A DNA stretch of 52,600 nucleotides from CAYPTY01 sp965659005 (GTDB lineage Bacteria; Bacteroidota; Rhodothermia; Balneolales; Balneolaceae): contig CBFHVG010000049.1 of NCBI GenBank assembly GCA_965659005.1, forward strand, positions 1 to 52,600, given 5' to 3'. A model generated the notes under the pieces. It saw nothing but the letters and a program-made list of their open reading frames with translations, was not told where the DNA came from and did no database searches. Below are positions 14,814 through 24,311 of the stretch, in pieces. Every line of letters starts with the position of its first letter. Position 1 is the stretch's first letter. The position numbers and the translations under genes are program-made.

Positions 14814-14819
14814 CATCTT
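14793..14819 (-). terminator. Terminator of the PKS/methyltransferase/monooxygenase operon
   Basis: AAGATGCTGCT (14793-14803) and AGTAGCATCTT (14809-14819) pair over 11 bp with one wobble around a CATTA loop. On the minus strand the stem is followed by a short T run, 5 bases after the monooxygenase stop at 14825. On the plus strand it is followed by AATTTTT, so it may act in both directions. Its plus-strand sequence overlaps the last codons of the T9SS fragment. Confidence 0.7.
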
Positions 14820-14824
14820 AATTT

Positions 14825-15976
14825 TTATATCCACCAACGATCCAAATTTTGCATCGTAAAGAGCCTGGCCATCACTTTTTTGAGTGGTGTGTTCAGGATC
14901 AGGTTTAGTCGTAGTTTTTTCCCAAAACCATTAGAATAAGCCCGGCCTAATTCCATATTTATTTCAGCTCTCTTCATGGCCTTCCTAACAATTGCTCTCT
15001 GACTTTTACTATAGGTATTGGCCTTTTGATCTGTATCCAATTCTTCATTCGAGATTACCTCAGCAATACGGTCTCCGTCCAGCCAACCCAGGTTCATTCC
15101 TTGTCCACCAATTGGACTAATTACATGAGCAGCATCACCTGCAAGGTATATCCTTCCTCTTGCAAATTGATCAGCCAGGTAATGCTGAACACCGAATCCA
15201 CTCAACATCACATTTTCCTGATCAGCCAGTGAATGTCCACACCTTCTCATTACTTCTATTTCAATGTATTCCCTCTTAGGCTTCGCCATATATTTCGGAG
15301 ACTTTACTACCCATCTTCTCATTCCATTAGGAAGCGGAAAGCATTCCACTAAACCGCGCTTTGGAATATAAACAGCGGCATCAGACCCGAAGTCGGTATT
15401 ATCTTCAAAATCACCCATTACATAGGTATCAGGATATGGGCCACCTTCGAAATTAATCCCGGCAATATCCCGAACATGGCTATTCTTGCCGTCACATCCG
15501 ACTAGATATCTTGAACTGTAAATAATGGATTCGCCATTTTGCACTACATGACTTAACACTTTGTTTTCTCTTTCTTCAAAACCCTTGAACTCGGTATTTC
15601 TGATCAAAACACGATCATCAATTTTATTCAGTTCCTCTTCCAGAATCGCTTCTGTTTTATATTGTGGGCATGAAAGCACATAATTGAATGGTTGGGGTAG
15701 GGAATCAAAAGTGATCTCACCAATCTTGCTTTCACCGGCGAATGCAATTCCCTTTGAAATTTGTAAACCGGCTTCCAGAAAGGGATTAAGGATACCATAC
15801 TTCTCAAAGAGCTGCAGTGAAATGGGATGAATACCAAGTGATCTTGAATGCTGAACAGGAGCATCTCTTTTCTCTATGAGCAGACAGCTTATTTTCTTTT
15901 TAACCAGTGCAATGGCTAAAAACAAACCTACAGGTCCGCCGCCCACAATCACTACATCCTTGTGAATATCAGCCAT
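14825..15976 (-). CDS. FAD-dependent aromatic monooxygenase (UbiH/PHBH type)
   Basis: A 383-residue flavoprotein hydroxylase. It shows the Rossmann FAD motif VIVGGGPVGLFLA (about residues 9-21), the DG motif LVGCDGKNSHVRD and the FAD-ribityl motif YLAGDAAHVISPIGGQGMN. Such enzymes add oxygen to phenolic rings using NAD(P)H and O2. It is the last gene of a three-gene minus-strand operon: its start overlaps the methyltransferase end by 8 bp, and that gene follows a type III PKS. This matches the order of known alkylresorcinol/alkylquinone operons (PKS, methyltransferase, flavin monooxygenase, as in srsABC of Streptomyces), so ring hydroxylation of a PKS-made resorcinol to a quinol or quinone is inferred. 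A terminator follows. Confidence 0.85.
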   Translation of the reverse strand: MADIHKDVVIVGGGPVGLFLAIALVKKKISCLLIEKRDAPVQHSRSLGIHPISLQLFEKYGILNPFLEAGLQISKGIAFAGESKIGEITFDSLPQPFNYVLSCPQYKTEAILEEELNKIDDRVLIRNTEFKGFEERENKVLSHVVQNGESIIYSSRYLVGCDGKNSHVRDIAGINFEGGPYPDTYVMGDFEDNTDFGSDAAVYIPKRGLVECFPLPNGMRRWVVKSPKYMAKPKREYIEIEVMRRCGHSLADQENVMLSGFGVQHYLADQFARGRIYLAGDAAHVISPIGGQGMNLGWLDGDRIAEVISNEELDTDQKANTYSKSQRAIVRKAMKRAEINMELGRAYSNGFGKKLRLNLILNTPLKKVMARLFTMQNLDRWWI

Positions 15977-16670
15977 TTTTATACTTAGTGATCATTAAAC
16001 GGAAAGGGAATAATCTTCTAACCTGCCAGCCTGATGGCACAAGTGCTGATAATTCTTTAGATGTGAAGCTTCGTCTTATTGACAAAAGACCATCTTTCCA
16101 GATGAAAGAGTTGAATGTCCAAATCCAGGCTAATTTCATAAAAAGAATATACCCAAGGTCACTTCTTTCAATATCGTTGAATAATACTTTATGTCGAGAT
16201 AGCTGATCGGCTTCGTCCAGCAGTTTTAATAATTCATCATCCATGAGGTGATGTATCAAATGATTTGATATAACAATATCGAATTGCTTTTCCTGTCTTA
16301 CTAAATCTTCTGTTGAGGCTTCAATAAACTGAATATTATATCGGTTTTCGAATTGCTGAACATAATTCAGAGCTCTCGGATCAGTTTCGATAGCCGTAAT
16401 TTGAAGTTCAATACCATCGTTTCTTGCTAGGTCTTCCAGGAGTACAGGAATATCACCCCCGCCAAAGCCGATATCTAACAAAGTTATACTTCCTCTATTC
16501 TTCTCAGCTAAAGGTTTAATCTCATGCTTATATAAATACACCCATTTAGAAAGAAGTTTATTAATGGTCCGAAAATTCCTGTAGGTGTTTTGCAGTTTAA
16601 CAGGATCGCAGTCAGCCTCATCCATTAATTCGACAAGCCTCGGATTTCTGTGGCGAAGAAATAGTGGCAT
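15969..16670 (-). CDS. Class I SAM-dependent methyltransferase
   Basis: A 233-residue Rossmann-fold methyltransferase. Motif I is LLDIGFGGGDIPVLLEDL (about residues 64-81), motif II contains TAIETDP and the later motif is FDIVISNHLIHHL. It starts 3 bp after the type III PKS stop and overlaps the downstream monooxygenase by 8 bp, so all three are co-translated. By analogy with SrsB-type enzymes it may methylate a polyketide phenol or quinol, but O- versus C-methylation cannot be read from sequence alone. A hydrophobic C-terminal stretch (FMKLAWIWTFNSFIW) may bind the membrane or an alkyl chain. Confidence 0.85.
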   Translation of the reverse strand: MPLFLRHRNPRLVELMDEADCDPVKLQNTYRNFRTINKLLSKWVYLYKHEIKPLAEKNRGSITLLDIGFGGGDIPVLLEDLARNDGIELQITAIETDPRALNYVQQFENRYNIQFIEASTEDLVRQEKQFDIVISNHLIHHLMDDELLKLLDEADQLSRHKVLFNDIERSDLGYILFMKLAWIWTFNSFIWKDGLLSIRRSFTSKELSALVPSGWQVRRLFPFRLMITKYKNG

Positions 16671-16673
16671 GGT

Positions 16674-17768
16674 TTAAGTTACCTTTAGTAAACCACTTTC
16701 GATGGTTAGTCCAGGGCCGAAAGCCATTGGCATCACATTAGAATCACTCGGGATGTCGCGCTGCAATAAATGTTGAAGCACGAATAGAACAGTGGCACTA
16801 CTCATATTTCCATAATTTGCAAGAACATGTCGTGATGATAAAACCTGATCTTCTTTAAGATCCAGACTCTGTTCAATCTTATCGACAATAGAACGACCGC
16901 CTGGATGCAGTGCCCAATAATCGATGTCAGATATTTTCATTCCGTAATTATCGAAAAGAGGCTGAATAATGGGTAAAAGATTGTTGTTTATGATATCAGG
17001 CACATAGGTGCTTAAAGTCATGTCAAAGCCGGTATCACCAATGATCCAGGCCATGTCTTTTTCACCAGTATCAGTGAGAGAGGAAACAAAGTCCTGGATT
17101 TCAAAACCCTTTTTTATGGGTTTTCTGGATGATATTAATACACCGGAAGAACCATCGGCAAAAACAGAAGCAGAAATTAAATTATCTACTTCTTCTTTAT
17201 CCTGTAGATGAATGGAACAAAGTTCGGTACACACAATCAGTACAACAGCATCAGGATCTGTTTCACAAAAAGCCTTGGCCATTTTCATAGCCGGAAATGC
17301 AGCAAAACAACCCATAAAGCCAAGATGATAACGCTGAGTGGTAGGTTTGAGCTTCAAGTGTTTCACAATTTCATATTCAGGACCGGGAGCAAAAAAACCA
17401 GTGCAAGAAACAGTGATTACATGTGTGATTTCATCTTTATGAATATCTGGATTTCTCTCAATCAGCTTTTGAGCAGTTTCTCGAAATAATTCGATAGCAT
17501 TCTTTTGATAGATTTCATTTCTATGCCCCGTGCTGGGTTTCCCAAGCTCTTTGCTGCCATTGAAAAAAAGAGGCTTTTCCCCGTCATCAATAAAATCCTT
17601 TACTACAGTGTGCCTCTTCTCTATACCTGATTGAGAGTAAACTCGATGAATTATAGCCTGAGTTCTCCTGTCATCTCCCATGTACGACTTCATTTTATCA
17701 CGAATGAAATCCTGGGGATAAGAATGTTCAGGAACCGAAGTCACTATATCATGAATAAAGACTGGCAT
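16674..17768 (-). CDS. Type III polyketide synthase (chalcone/stilbene synthase family)
   Basis: A 364-residue homodimeric ketosynthase. The Cys-His-Asn triad is visible: C122 in VSCTGFFAPG, H288 in WALHPGGR and N321 in YGNMSSA. The C-terminal GFGPG-type loop reads MAFGPGLTIESG. The enzyme would extend an acyl-CoA or fatty-acyl starter with malonyl-CoA and cyclise it to a resorcinol or pyrone. The gene is first in the operon with the methyltransferase and flavin monooxygenase, which suggests an alkylresorcinol-derived quinone or phenolic lipid, perhaps a membrane component or pigment. MATE starts 70 bp upstream on the same strand and could export a product, but this is only proximity. Confidence 0.92.
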   Translation of the reverse strand: MPVFIHDIVTSVPEHSYPQDFIRDKMKSYMGDDRRTQAIIHRVYSQSGIEKRHTVVKDFIDDGEKPLFFNGSKELGKPSTGHRNEIYQKNAIELFRETAQKLIERNPDIHKDEITHVITVSCTGFFAPGPEYEIVKHLKLKPTTQRYHLGFMGCFAAFPAMKMAKAFCETDPDAVVLIVCTELCSIHLQDKEEVDNLISASVFADGSSGVLISSRKPIKKGFEIQDFVSSLTDTGEKDMAWIIGDTGFDMTLSTYVPDIINNNLLPIIQPLFDNYGMKISDIDYWALHPGGRSIVDKIEQSLDLKEDQVLSSRHVLANYGNMSSATVLFVLQHLLQRDIPSDSNVMPMAFGPGLTIESGLLKVT

Positions 17769-17837
17769 ATGTTGCTCTAAACTCTTGGCTTGTTTTTAAT
17801 AATGTAATGCATTCTGATATAAGTTCACCAGACTACA

Positions 17838-19175
17838 CTATTTGATTTTTGTGAGTCTGTGAAAGCGCAGATTATGAAATACAGCTGCGGCTGTTAATCC
17901 TGCAATTAATCCTACCCAAAGGCCCTTGGGTCCCATCGGGGATACTATTCCAAGATAATAACCCACTGGAAATCCAATTAACCAGTATGAAATAAAATTA
18001 TATAACATGGGCATTCGAGTATCTTTAAGACCTCTTAAAGCTGCAAATGCTGTGACTTGTAAACCGTCAGAAATCTGAAATATTGCCGCCATAAAGATGA
18101 GCGATATGGTTAAGCCAATAACTTCAGCGTCACTGGTATAAATTGAAGCAATAAGTTCAGGAAAACTAAATAAGAAAATAGCTGTGAGCATCATGCATAG
18201 GGTGCCAATAGCTATACCATGAAAACCCCTGAACCTGGCCAGTTCCATAGATCCTTGCCCAATTGAAAAACCTACTCTCTGACTAATAGCCATAGATAAT
18301 CCAACAGGAATCATGAACATGGTGGCAGCTACATTAATGGCAATCTGATGAGATGCAGCAGCTTCAGTACTGAGGCGGCCCATTAATAAACTCACGCTTG
18401 CAAACAGAAAAACCTCAAGAGAAGAACTGATACCATTGGGTATACCAACGTTTAATATCTCTTTGATATACTTCCACTCAGGCCCTTTTGTTCGTGAGAA
18501 AATATGAAAACGTTTAAATGGTTTGAATCCTTTCAGAAAGAAGAAAAAGACAACAGCTACATACAAGTGGACAATTGATGTGGCATATCCGGTACCAATT
18601 GCACCGAGGGCTGGGAACCCAAACTTCCCATACATCAAAGCATAATTTGCAAGAATATTGATGAAAATACTGCTGGCAGTGATGTACATTGCTGGTCTAG
18701 AAACGCCCAGACCCTCACCAAAATTTCGAAATCCTGCGAAGAGGAATATGAATGGAGCGCCCCATGAAACGGCATCGAGATATCCATCAGCTAATGGGAT
18801 GATTTCGGGAGTCACTCCAATGACCCCCATCAGAAAGCTGATGTTTCGGATAATGAAAAAAGTAGGTACACTAAGCATCATTACCAGCCAGAATAGTTGT
18901 CTGGCGCTTTTTCCAATCTCAAAAAATCTTCGAGCTCCAAGGTGTTCACCTACAATTGGGGTAATGGCATGCATCACCGAAAAACAAAAAATTGTAAGTG
19001 GCAGATATAAACTATTTCCTATAGCCACACCAGCTAAATCAAGTGCCGAAAGATTGCCGGCCATGATGGTGTCGGTTAGATTTAGACCAATTCCCAGTAG
19101 TTGTGTGGCAACAATTGGTCCTCCTAGGGCAAGAAGTTTTCTGGTTTCTTTTTTTATGTCGGCTAGGGAGCTCAT
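17838..19175 (-). CDS. MATE family efflux transporter
   Basis: A 445-residue protein with about 12 predicted membrane helices in two similar halves, the length and layout of MATE Na+/H+-coupled drug or metabolite exporters (NorM-like). The N-terminal LLALGGPIVATQLLGIGLNLTDTIMAG and the second-half MGRLSTEAAASHQIAINVA are typical. It lies between the sensor kinase (37 bp upstream) and the PKS operon on the same strand. The substrate is unknown; cationic drugs are the family default and the phenolic PKS product is a possibility. Confidence 0.9.
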   Translation of the reverse strand: MSSLADIKKETRKLLALGGPIVATQLLGIGLNLTDTIMAGNLSALDLAGVAIGNSLYLPLTIFCFSVMHAITPIVGEHLGARRFFEIGKSARQLFWLVMMLSVPTFFIIRNISFLMGVIGVTPEIIPLADGYLDAVSWGAPFIFLFAGFRNFGEGLGVSRPAMYITASSIFINILANYALMYGKFGFPALGAIGTGYATSIVHLYVAVVFFFFLKGFKPFKRFHIFSRTKGPEWKYIKEILNVGIPNGISSSLEVFLFASVSLLMGRLSTEAAASHQIAINVAATMFMIPVGLSMAISQRVGFSIGQGSMELARFRGFHGIAIGTLCMMLTAIFLFSFPELIASIYTSDAEVIGLTISLIFMAAIFQISDGLQVTAFAALRGLKDTRMPMLYNFISYWLIGFPVGYYLGIVSPMGPKGLWVGLIAGLTAAAVFHNLRFHRLTKIK

Positions 19176-19212
19176 TAAGGCGCTAATGGTACGAAAAAGA
19201 CAGGAATAAAGA

Positions 19213-22200
19213 TCACTTTAATCGAGGAATCACTATCTCAAAAGTAGTGCCTTTATTTGTGCTGCTCTTTACTGAGATAACTCCATTGTGACTTTCAATA
19301 ATCTTTTTGGTAATTGCTAAACCCAGTCCTGTTCCACTTGTTTTTGTTGAGAAACGAGGGGTAAAAATTTGGGAGATTTCCTCTTCAGCAATACCAATTC
19401 CATCATCTATTACAGAAATAATGACTTGGCTATCTGAGCTATTCAACTCGAGTATGATTTCACCATTACCTTCAGTCGCTTCGATAGCATTCTTAACTAG
19501 ATTGATGAGTGCAGCTCTTAACTCGTCTTTGGCTCCGAAAACATGAAGTGGTTTGTTTAGATTATTGAATGAAATTCTCTTGTTATCATAGCTTTTGTAG
19601 AGTTCATATACTTCGTTCAGAAGTTCATTTACTTCAATTTTTCCGAAGGGATATTCAGATGGTTTGGCAAATGTTGAGAAATCAGTAGCTATTTTATCCA
19701 ATGCATTGATCTGATGAATGATATTGGAAGTCAGACTCTCAATGTTGTTCTTCAATTGTTCCGGATCACTTTCTCCACTTTTTAACTGTCTTTCAAGATG
19801 TTGAAGATTAAGCTTCATAGGGGTTAGTGGATTTTTGATTTCATGAGCCACTTGCTGTGCCATTTCTTTCCAGGCACCTTCCCGTTCTGCTTTAGCAAGT
19901 TCAGTGCGGGCAATTTTAAGGCGATCCATCATTTCATTATAGGCTGCTGATAAAGATCCAATTTCATCCTGATGCTCAACAGGTAGTTTGATGTCAAATT
20001 CACCATCGCCTGTATTCAAAAGAGCTTTTTTAATTTGTTCAACCGGACGTGTAAGATTTCTGGCGATAAGAGCAGAAGCAATCATAAATACTCCAAATAT
20101 GATAACATACAATCCAAGCAGGTAGGAATTTGTACTAAGCAACATCTCTGAATACTTGGGCGAACTTATAAAAGTCGGAATAGCAATGATTTGATCTTTG
20201 GCCGGAATCTTTCGGTATCCAATTAATAGGGGCTGTCCACCTATCTGAAATTCGTCAATGGCTTCAGTGATCTCATTTCCTATCAGCTGCTCATATACAT
20301 CATAGGGTATAAGATCGGGCAGAAGTTGCTGTTCGTATATCTGAGGGGCTGTCGACTCTGTTAGGAGTCCATTGTTAAATAGACTGGCATCAATATCAAG
20401 TGTATAAGTTGCCCGTTCCAAAGATGGCCTTTCGTCAGACAACTGGCTTTCAAGTAAAAGTGCATCAGACAAATTCTCTAATTGATCTTTAAGATCTGCA
20501 ACAATCAAATCCCGGTGTTGATTTTTTACTGCAACGGAGGTAATTGTTATTAAGGAAGCAAGACATATTAGAATGGCATAGACTACACGATCAAGCAATC
20601 TGTACTGGAATCGTTTAGTGAAACCAAACATAGACAGATCTTTGAATCCAGAGATTGATGAAATCACACTTATCATAAATCCAGTCAAGAATATTACAAA
20701 GAAGAAGCGAGTTACTGCATAAAGATGATTTCCGGGTCCGGCTTTGATACTTGAAATTCTCAGAACCTGACTATCACCGGTTTTCAAATAAAGGTCTTCC
20801 TGCGTATCCCCATTTATTGAAGTACTTACATTCGCACTATCTGATAGGCCGGATATAAGTTCAGGTAAAACGTCCTCATGGCTAAGTTGGTTAGGTAGAC
20901 CGAAAAAGCGACTTCGAATTAAAAGGTCATTCTCATATAAACTGATTAGAACAGTCTCTTGATTCTGATCTTCACTTTTGGCATCCGTTATGATGCTTCG
21001 AAGTGGCTTATCGAATTTAGCTGGTTCTTTATAAAGTGTGCATAAAACCCATGCTATGATGGTTTCACTTTCCGGATCCTGAACATACACTGGAATCCAT
21101 GCTCTTTTAAATGAGGAGTACTTAATTGGCAGATCATTAAAAGGTCGCGATCTGATAATGGGTCTATTTACTGAACGTCTTATTTGTTCCTGTTCATATG
21201 GAATCACAAGAGAGTTCATGTCAAAAACCTGAGTCCAGCTGGGGGTGTCCAGATCTGATGAATAGGATGCAAGTTCATTACCAGTGGTATCAATCACTCT
21301 TAAATCAAAAGAATAATCGAGCCACTCACTTTTGACAATTAATGCAATTCTATCATTGAGCTTTTGCTGAACCAGAAAGGATCGATTGTTTACTTCATCT
21401 TCGGATATATCACCAAGCACTTCCGATGCCGAGACAATCAGGCTCTGAATGATATTTTGATCAGATTCTGATGAAGCCCTTAAGAATTCTTCTTTATTGG
21501 TTTGGATCTGCTGCTCAACCTGACTCATTTCGAAGAAGTGAATCACCGTATGCAAACTTAGGCTAACTAAAATCGAAAAAGCAATAAATGCCCTTGGGCG
21601 TGTAATGAATTCACGCGAAAGAGATATTGGGAGATGCACTATGATTGATTTACCGATCAGGTAAATAAAACTATATAGTGCTGCTGCAGAGATTACATAA
21701 AAGAGAATGGTAAATGGGGATGGAATTAATTCAAGACTAAGAAGATCGAAGGAAGCAGTTGTTGTCACAGTTTTCAATAAAATAACGAAGGCTGGAACAA
21801 ACAGAACAGATGTTATGATGCCAATAGAAATAGGCAGATATGTGTTTTTTTGAATCTTACCTATCTGATGTCCTAGCAGAAATAAAACAATTGAATAAAT
21901 AAATAGCTGCCAAAGTGAAGTGAATGATTTGGTATCGTCTGCAAGGTTCAATGCCCAATTAGAAGGCAAACTAAATACATTGAAAAGGTTGAGCACAAAA
22001 ATCGACAAAAGAATCAATACCAAAGAGTAAGGATGTAATTCAAAAACCTTTCCACCTATAAATAAGATTAGAGTGAATAGTAATAAACAAAAAGAAAGAA
22101 AAGCTTTGGATTGTGCCAGCCTTAGCCTAGAGTAAGATGGGAATTGAGATTGATCCAGGTAAGCAAAACCTACCGTATCCGATTCGCTCAATGACAATGG

Positions 22201-22836
22201 TGATTTATATGAAGCATTTTCAGAATCAGATCCCAGGAAATCGATCTCGATGGGTAGCGATGTATCGCTTATGATCTTTCTGTTTATATAATCCTTTTCA
22301 GAACCTAAAAGTGATATAAAACTTTCTTGAGTCAATAATATTGAGGTGACCATTGTAATGATATCACCACTCTCGCCAAAGGTATCGGAGAATCGAAAGC
22401 TGGATTGAAAGCATAAATAGGTAGAATTTCCTTCTCTGGAAATGCTAACTAATGGTGTGTCTAATTGAACAACCGATGGTATGGGAGCATTCTTTAAAGC
22501 GTAACCTTTCCAGGTGACAAGGCTATCATTTTTCAAAATACTGATGCCATCAAAAGGGCTGCTTTTAATAATCTTAAAGATCTCTTTTCTGGGATGCACA
22601 TAACCGGCAGCTTGCTTTATGCTATCAGAGAGACTTAGTGATTCTGAATAGAACTCATTGTAGAAACTTTCAAAGAATTGAGATACATCGTCTATCTTCA
22701 GAGTCAATTCGCTTCTTAAGTTAGCATCAGCATTTTGTTCTCTGACGAAGTAATGCCCAACAACTAAAAAGAGTACGATTCCTACTGAGAGTAGTGATAA
22801 GCTTATGTAATCTTTTATTTGAAAGGGTCGGGACAT
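19213..22836 (-). CDS. Very large membrane sensor histidine kinase (NtrY-like), no adjacent response regulator
   Basis: A 1207-residue kinase. It has one N-terminal membrane helix, a periplasmic region, a block of about six helices (residues about 245-430), another extracytoplasmic region, two helices near residues 700-760, a third sensory loop and a final helix. HAMP follows (NLTRPVEQIKKAL), then HisKA with phospho-acceptor His998 in AHEIKNPL and HATPase_c with NLVKNAIEA, DDGIGI and GTGLGLAI. This is far larger than ordinary NtrY (about 700-750 residues). No response regulator is next to it, so the signal and target are unknown. It follows rsfS by about 70 bp and precedes MATE. Confidence 0.9.
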   Translation of the reverse strand: MSRPFQIKDYISLSLLSVGIVLFLVVGHYFVREQNADANLRSELTLKIDDVSQFFESFYNEFYSESLSLSDSIKQAAGYVHPRKEIFKIIKSSPFDGISILKNDSLVTWKGYALKNAPIPSVVQLDTPLVSISREGNSTYLCFQSSFRFSDTFGESGDIITMVTSILLTQESFISLLGSEKDYINRKIISDTSLPIEIDFLGSDSENASYKSPLSLSESDTVGFAYLDQSQFPSYSRLRLAQSKAFLSFCLLLFTLILFIGGKVFELHPYSLVLILLSIFVLNLFNVFSLPSNWALNLADDTKSFTSLWQLFIYSIVLFLLGHQIGKIQKNTYLPISIGIITSVLFVPAFVILLKTVTTTASFDLLSLELIPSPFTILFYVISAAALYSFIYLIGKSIIVHLPISLSREFITRPRAFIAFSILVSLSLHTVIHFFEMSQVEQQIQTNKEEFLRASSESDQNIIQSLIVSASEVLGDISEDEVNNRSFLVQQKLNDRIALIVKSEWLDYSFDLRVIDTTGNELASYSSDLDTPSWTQVFDMNSLVIPYEQEQIRRSVNRPIIRSRPFNDLPIKYSSFKRAWIPVYVQDPESETIIAWVLCTLYKEPAKFDKPLRSIITDAKSEDQNQETVLISLYENDLLIRSRFFGLPNQLSHEDVLPELISGLSDSANVSTSINGDTQEDLYLKTGDSQVLRISSIKAGPGNHLYAVTRFFFVIFLTGFMISVISSISGFKDLSMFGFTKRFQYRLLDRVVYAILICLASLITITSVAVKNQHRDLIVADLKDQLENLSDALLLESQLSDERPSLERATYTLDIDASLFNNGLLTESTAPQIYEQQLLPDLIPYDVYEQLIGNEITEAIDEFQIGGQPLLIGYRKIPAKDQIIAIPTFISSPKYSEMLLSTNSYLLGLYVIIFGVFMIASALIARNLTRPVEQIKKALLNTGDGEFDIKLPVEHQDEIGSLSAAYNEMMDRLKIARTELAKAEREGAWKEMAQQVAHEIKNPLTPMKLNLQHLERQLKSGESDPEQLKNNIESLTSNIIHQINALDKIATDFSTFAKPSEYPFGKIEVNELLNEVYELYKSYDNKRISFNNLNKPLHVFGAKDELRAALINLVKNAIEATEGNGEIILELNSSDSQVIISVIDDGIGIAEEEISQIFTPRFSTKTSGTGLGLAITKKIIESHNGVISVKSSTNKGTTFEIVIPRLK

Positions 22837-22907
22837 ATTGAGACAACGGTTGAGTCTTAATAAATAATATTAACCCGAAATAAAGTCACTAAAGGATAAA
22901 AAGAAAC

Positions 22908-23324
22908 CTAACTATCCTCTTCCTCAATATGAGTAATTACAGCGTCATTCCACATTCGTTCTATACTGTAAAAATCTCTTTTTTCTTCAGTCATGACATG
23001 TACTACAACGTTCACATAATCTAGAATAATCCAGGTACGAGCTTGTTTCCCTTCTTGCTTCCAGACTTTCTCTCCCAGTTTATCTCTCACATCATCTTCA
23101 ACATTATCAGAGATCGCTTTAATCTGAGTGTCGGAGGTACCATGACAGACTACAAAAAATTCAGTAAGGGTTGTCAGTTCAGAAACATCCAGCAGTACAA
23201 TATTCTTTGCCTTCATATCAAGTAGAGCTTCACTTACAACCTCCAGCAACTCTTTTGTAGTTGTTTTTATATCCGGAAAGACATTGGAGAATTGTTCGTT
23301 AATCGGGCTTTTTATAACAGGCAT
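22908..23324 (-). CDS. rsfS: Ribosome silencing factor RsfS
   Basis: A 138-residue member of the RsfS/Iojap family, which binds L14 and blocks subunit joining under nutrient limitation. Conserved segments are LTEFFVVCHGTSDTQIKAI, WIILDYVNVVVHVM and RDFYSIERMWNDA. It lies 3 bp after a LytR C-terminal-domain gene, an adjacency seen in many bacteria, so the two are surely co-transcribed. A roughly 20-residue N-terminal extension precedes the core. Confidence 0.94.
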   Translation of the reverse strand: MPVIKSPINEQFSNVFPDIKTTTKELLEVVSEALLDMKAKNIVLLDVSELTTLTEFFVVCHGTSDTQIKAISDNVEDDVRDKLGEKVWKQEGKQARTWIILDYVNVVVHVMTEEKRDFYSIERMWNDAVITHIEEEDS

Positions 23325-23327
23325 ATA

Positions 23328-23795
23328 TTAGTCTATGTTTAAACTTTCGTAATCGGCTCCAATAACAATTGAAGCATCGAGATAGTAGTCGTCTGACTCT
23401 TCTCTTAGTACATGCACCTCTTCAATACCCAACACCCTGGCAATTTGATAAGCATGCTTCATTGCTCCACTTCTTGAAATAACCATCGATTTCTCTACAT
23501 CGAAATTTTCAAAATTACCTGTTTCAACTACATCGAAACCATTAGTTCTTAGTAATGAAGTAAAATTGTTTGCTATTCCATTCACACCACAGCCATTAAG
23601 TACTTCAATCTGAATGATTTCTGATATAAGGTCAGAAGATTCACTGTCTCTTTCAGTCACAATTCTTGGAAAGATGATTCTGGTAAACAGGCTCACCAAT
23701 AGCACAACCAATAAAACACCCAGAAAGCTGATGATTGCATTAAAGTAAAGATCCTGACTGGATAAAATTTTCTTGGGAGATTCTTCTTTGCTCAT
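23328..23795 (-). CDS. Membrane-anchored LytR C-terminal-domain protein
   Basis: A 155-residue protein with one N-terminal membrane helix (about residues 17-43, FNAIISFLGVLLVVLLVSLF) and an exported LytR_C domain (about residues 65-150): IEVLNGCGVNGIANNFTSLL, SRSGAMKHAYQIARVLG, DASIVIGADY. The enzymatic LCP domain of full LytR/CpsA/Psr ligases is absent, so it is a stand-alone C-terminal domain, a form common in Bacteroidota next to rsfS. Its function is unknown, presumably at the cell envelope. It is 15 bp downstream of the small exported protein gene. Confidence 0.85.
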   Translation of the reverse strand: MSKEESPKKILSSQDLYFNAIISFLGVLLVVLLVSLFTRIIFPRIVTERDSESSDLISEIIQIEVLNGCGVNGIANNFTSLLRTNGFDVVETGNFENFDVEKSMVISRSGAMKHAYQIARVLGIEEVHVLREESDDYYLDASIVIGADYESLNID

Positions 23796-23810
23796 TAAGA
23801 GAACGAGAAA

Positions 23811-24311
23811 TTAGTACCAGTAACCAAATCGGCCACGGTTAAAACCATTGTAAGGAGAGAAGCCATTAAAGCCAAAAGCATTTGGTGCCTGATTGAATCT
23901 GACTTGGATGAGCATTTTTTCACTAGGGCGATAATTAAATTCAGCATTAGAGATCATCACACGACCACCCATACCGTTATTCATCCCATTCATCATGTTA
24001 CTACCACCAAAAGGGGAGTGCATGAAAGAAACATCTACACGGCCATCCAGTTTTTCGCTAAAGAACATCTGGAAAGAACTGGTAAATGCATTAATATTTT
24101 GATACTGCCCACCGAAAGAAGCAAAATTAGCTGAGTAAGAATGGCTGACCTGAAGATTAAAAAGATTGGTAATATTAGCACCGATAGAAGGATTTGGATT
24201 TAAAATCCTTCCACCATACTCATACGGACTTACAATCTCTTCGCGCAACTGGGCTTGAGCTGTAAGTGAAAATGCGATAAGTATTATAATGGTAGCAGTT
24301 ATTCTTCTCAT
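23811..24311 (-). CDS. Small exported protein, probably outer-membrane associated
   Basis: A 166-residue protein with a clear Sec signal peptide (hydrophobic core TATIIILIAFSLT, then AQAQ, cleavage near residue 20). The mature part is rich in aromatic and Asn/Gly residues and alternates short beta-like strands (NLFNLQVSHSYS, GRVDVSFMHSPFG, KMLIQVRFNQA). It also has a Met/Asn/Gly loop (SNMMNGMNNGMGG) and ends in FGYWY, an aromatic C-terminus as in outer-membrane barrels. It is too short for a large barrel. I do not recognise the family. It is first in an operon-like run with LytR_C and rsfS. Confidence 0.75.
   Translation of the reverse strand: MRRITATIIILIAFSLTAQAQLREEIVSPYEYGGRILNPNPSIGANITNLFNLQVSHSYSANFASFGGQYQNINAFTSSFQMFFSEKLDGRVDVSFMHSPFGGSNMMNGMNNGMGGRVMISNAEFNYRPSEKMLIQVRFNQAPNAFGFNGFSPYNGFNRGRFGYWY

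Noticed and set aside
14577..14837. Minus-strand ORF of 86 residues next to the monooxygenase
   Set aside because: It overlaps the operon terminator and the plus-strand T9SS tail, which has a far more specific sequence signature; no ribosome site or family pattern supports the minus frame.
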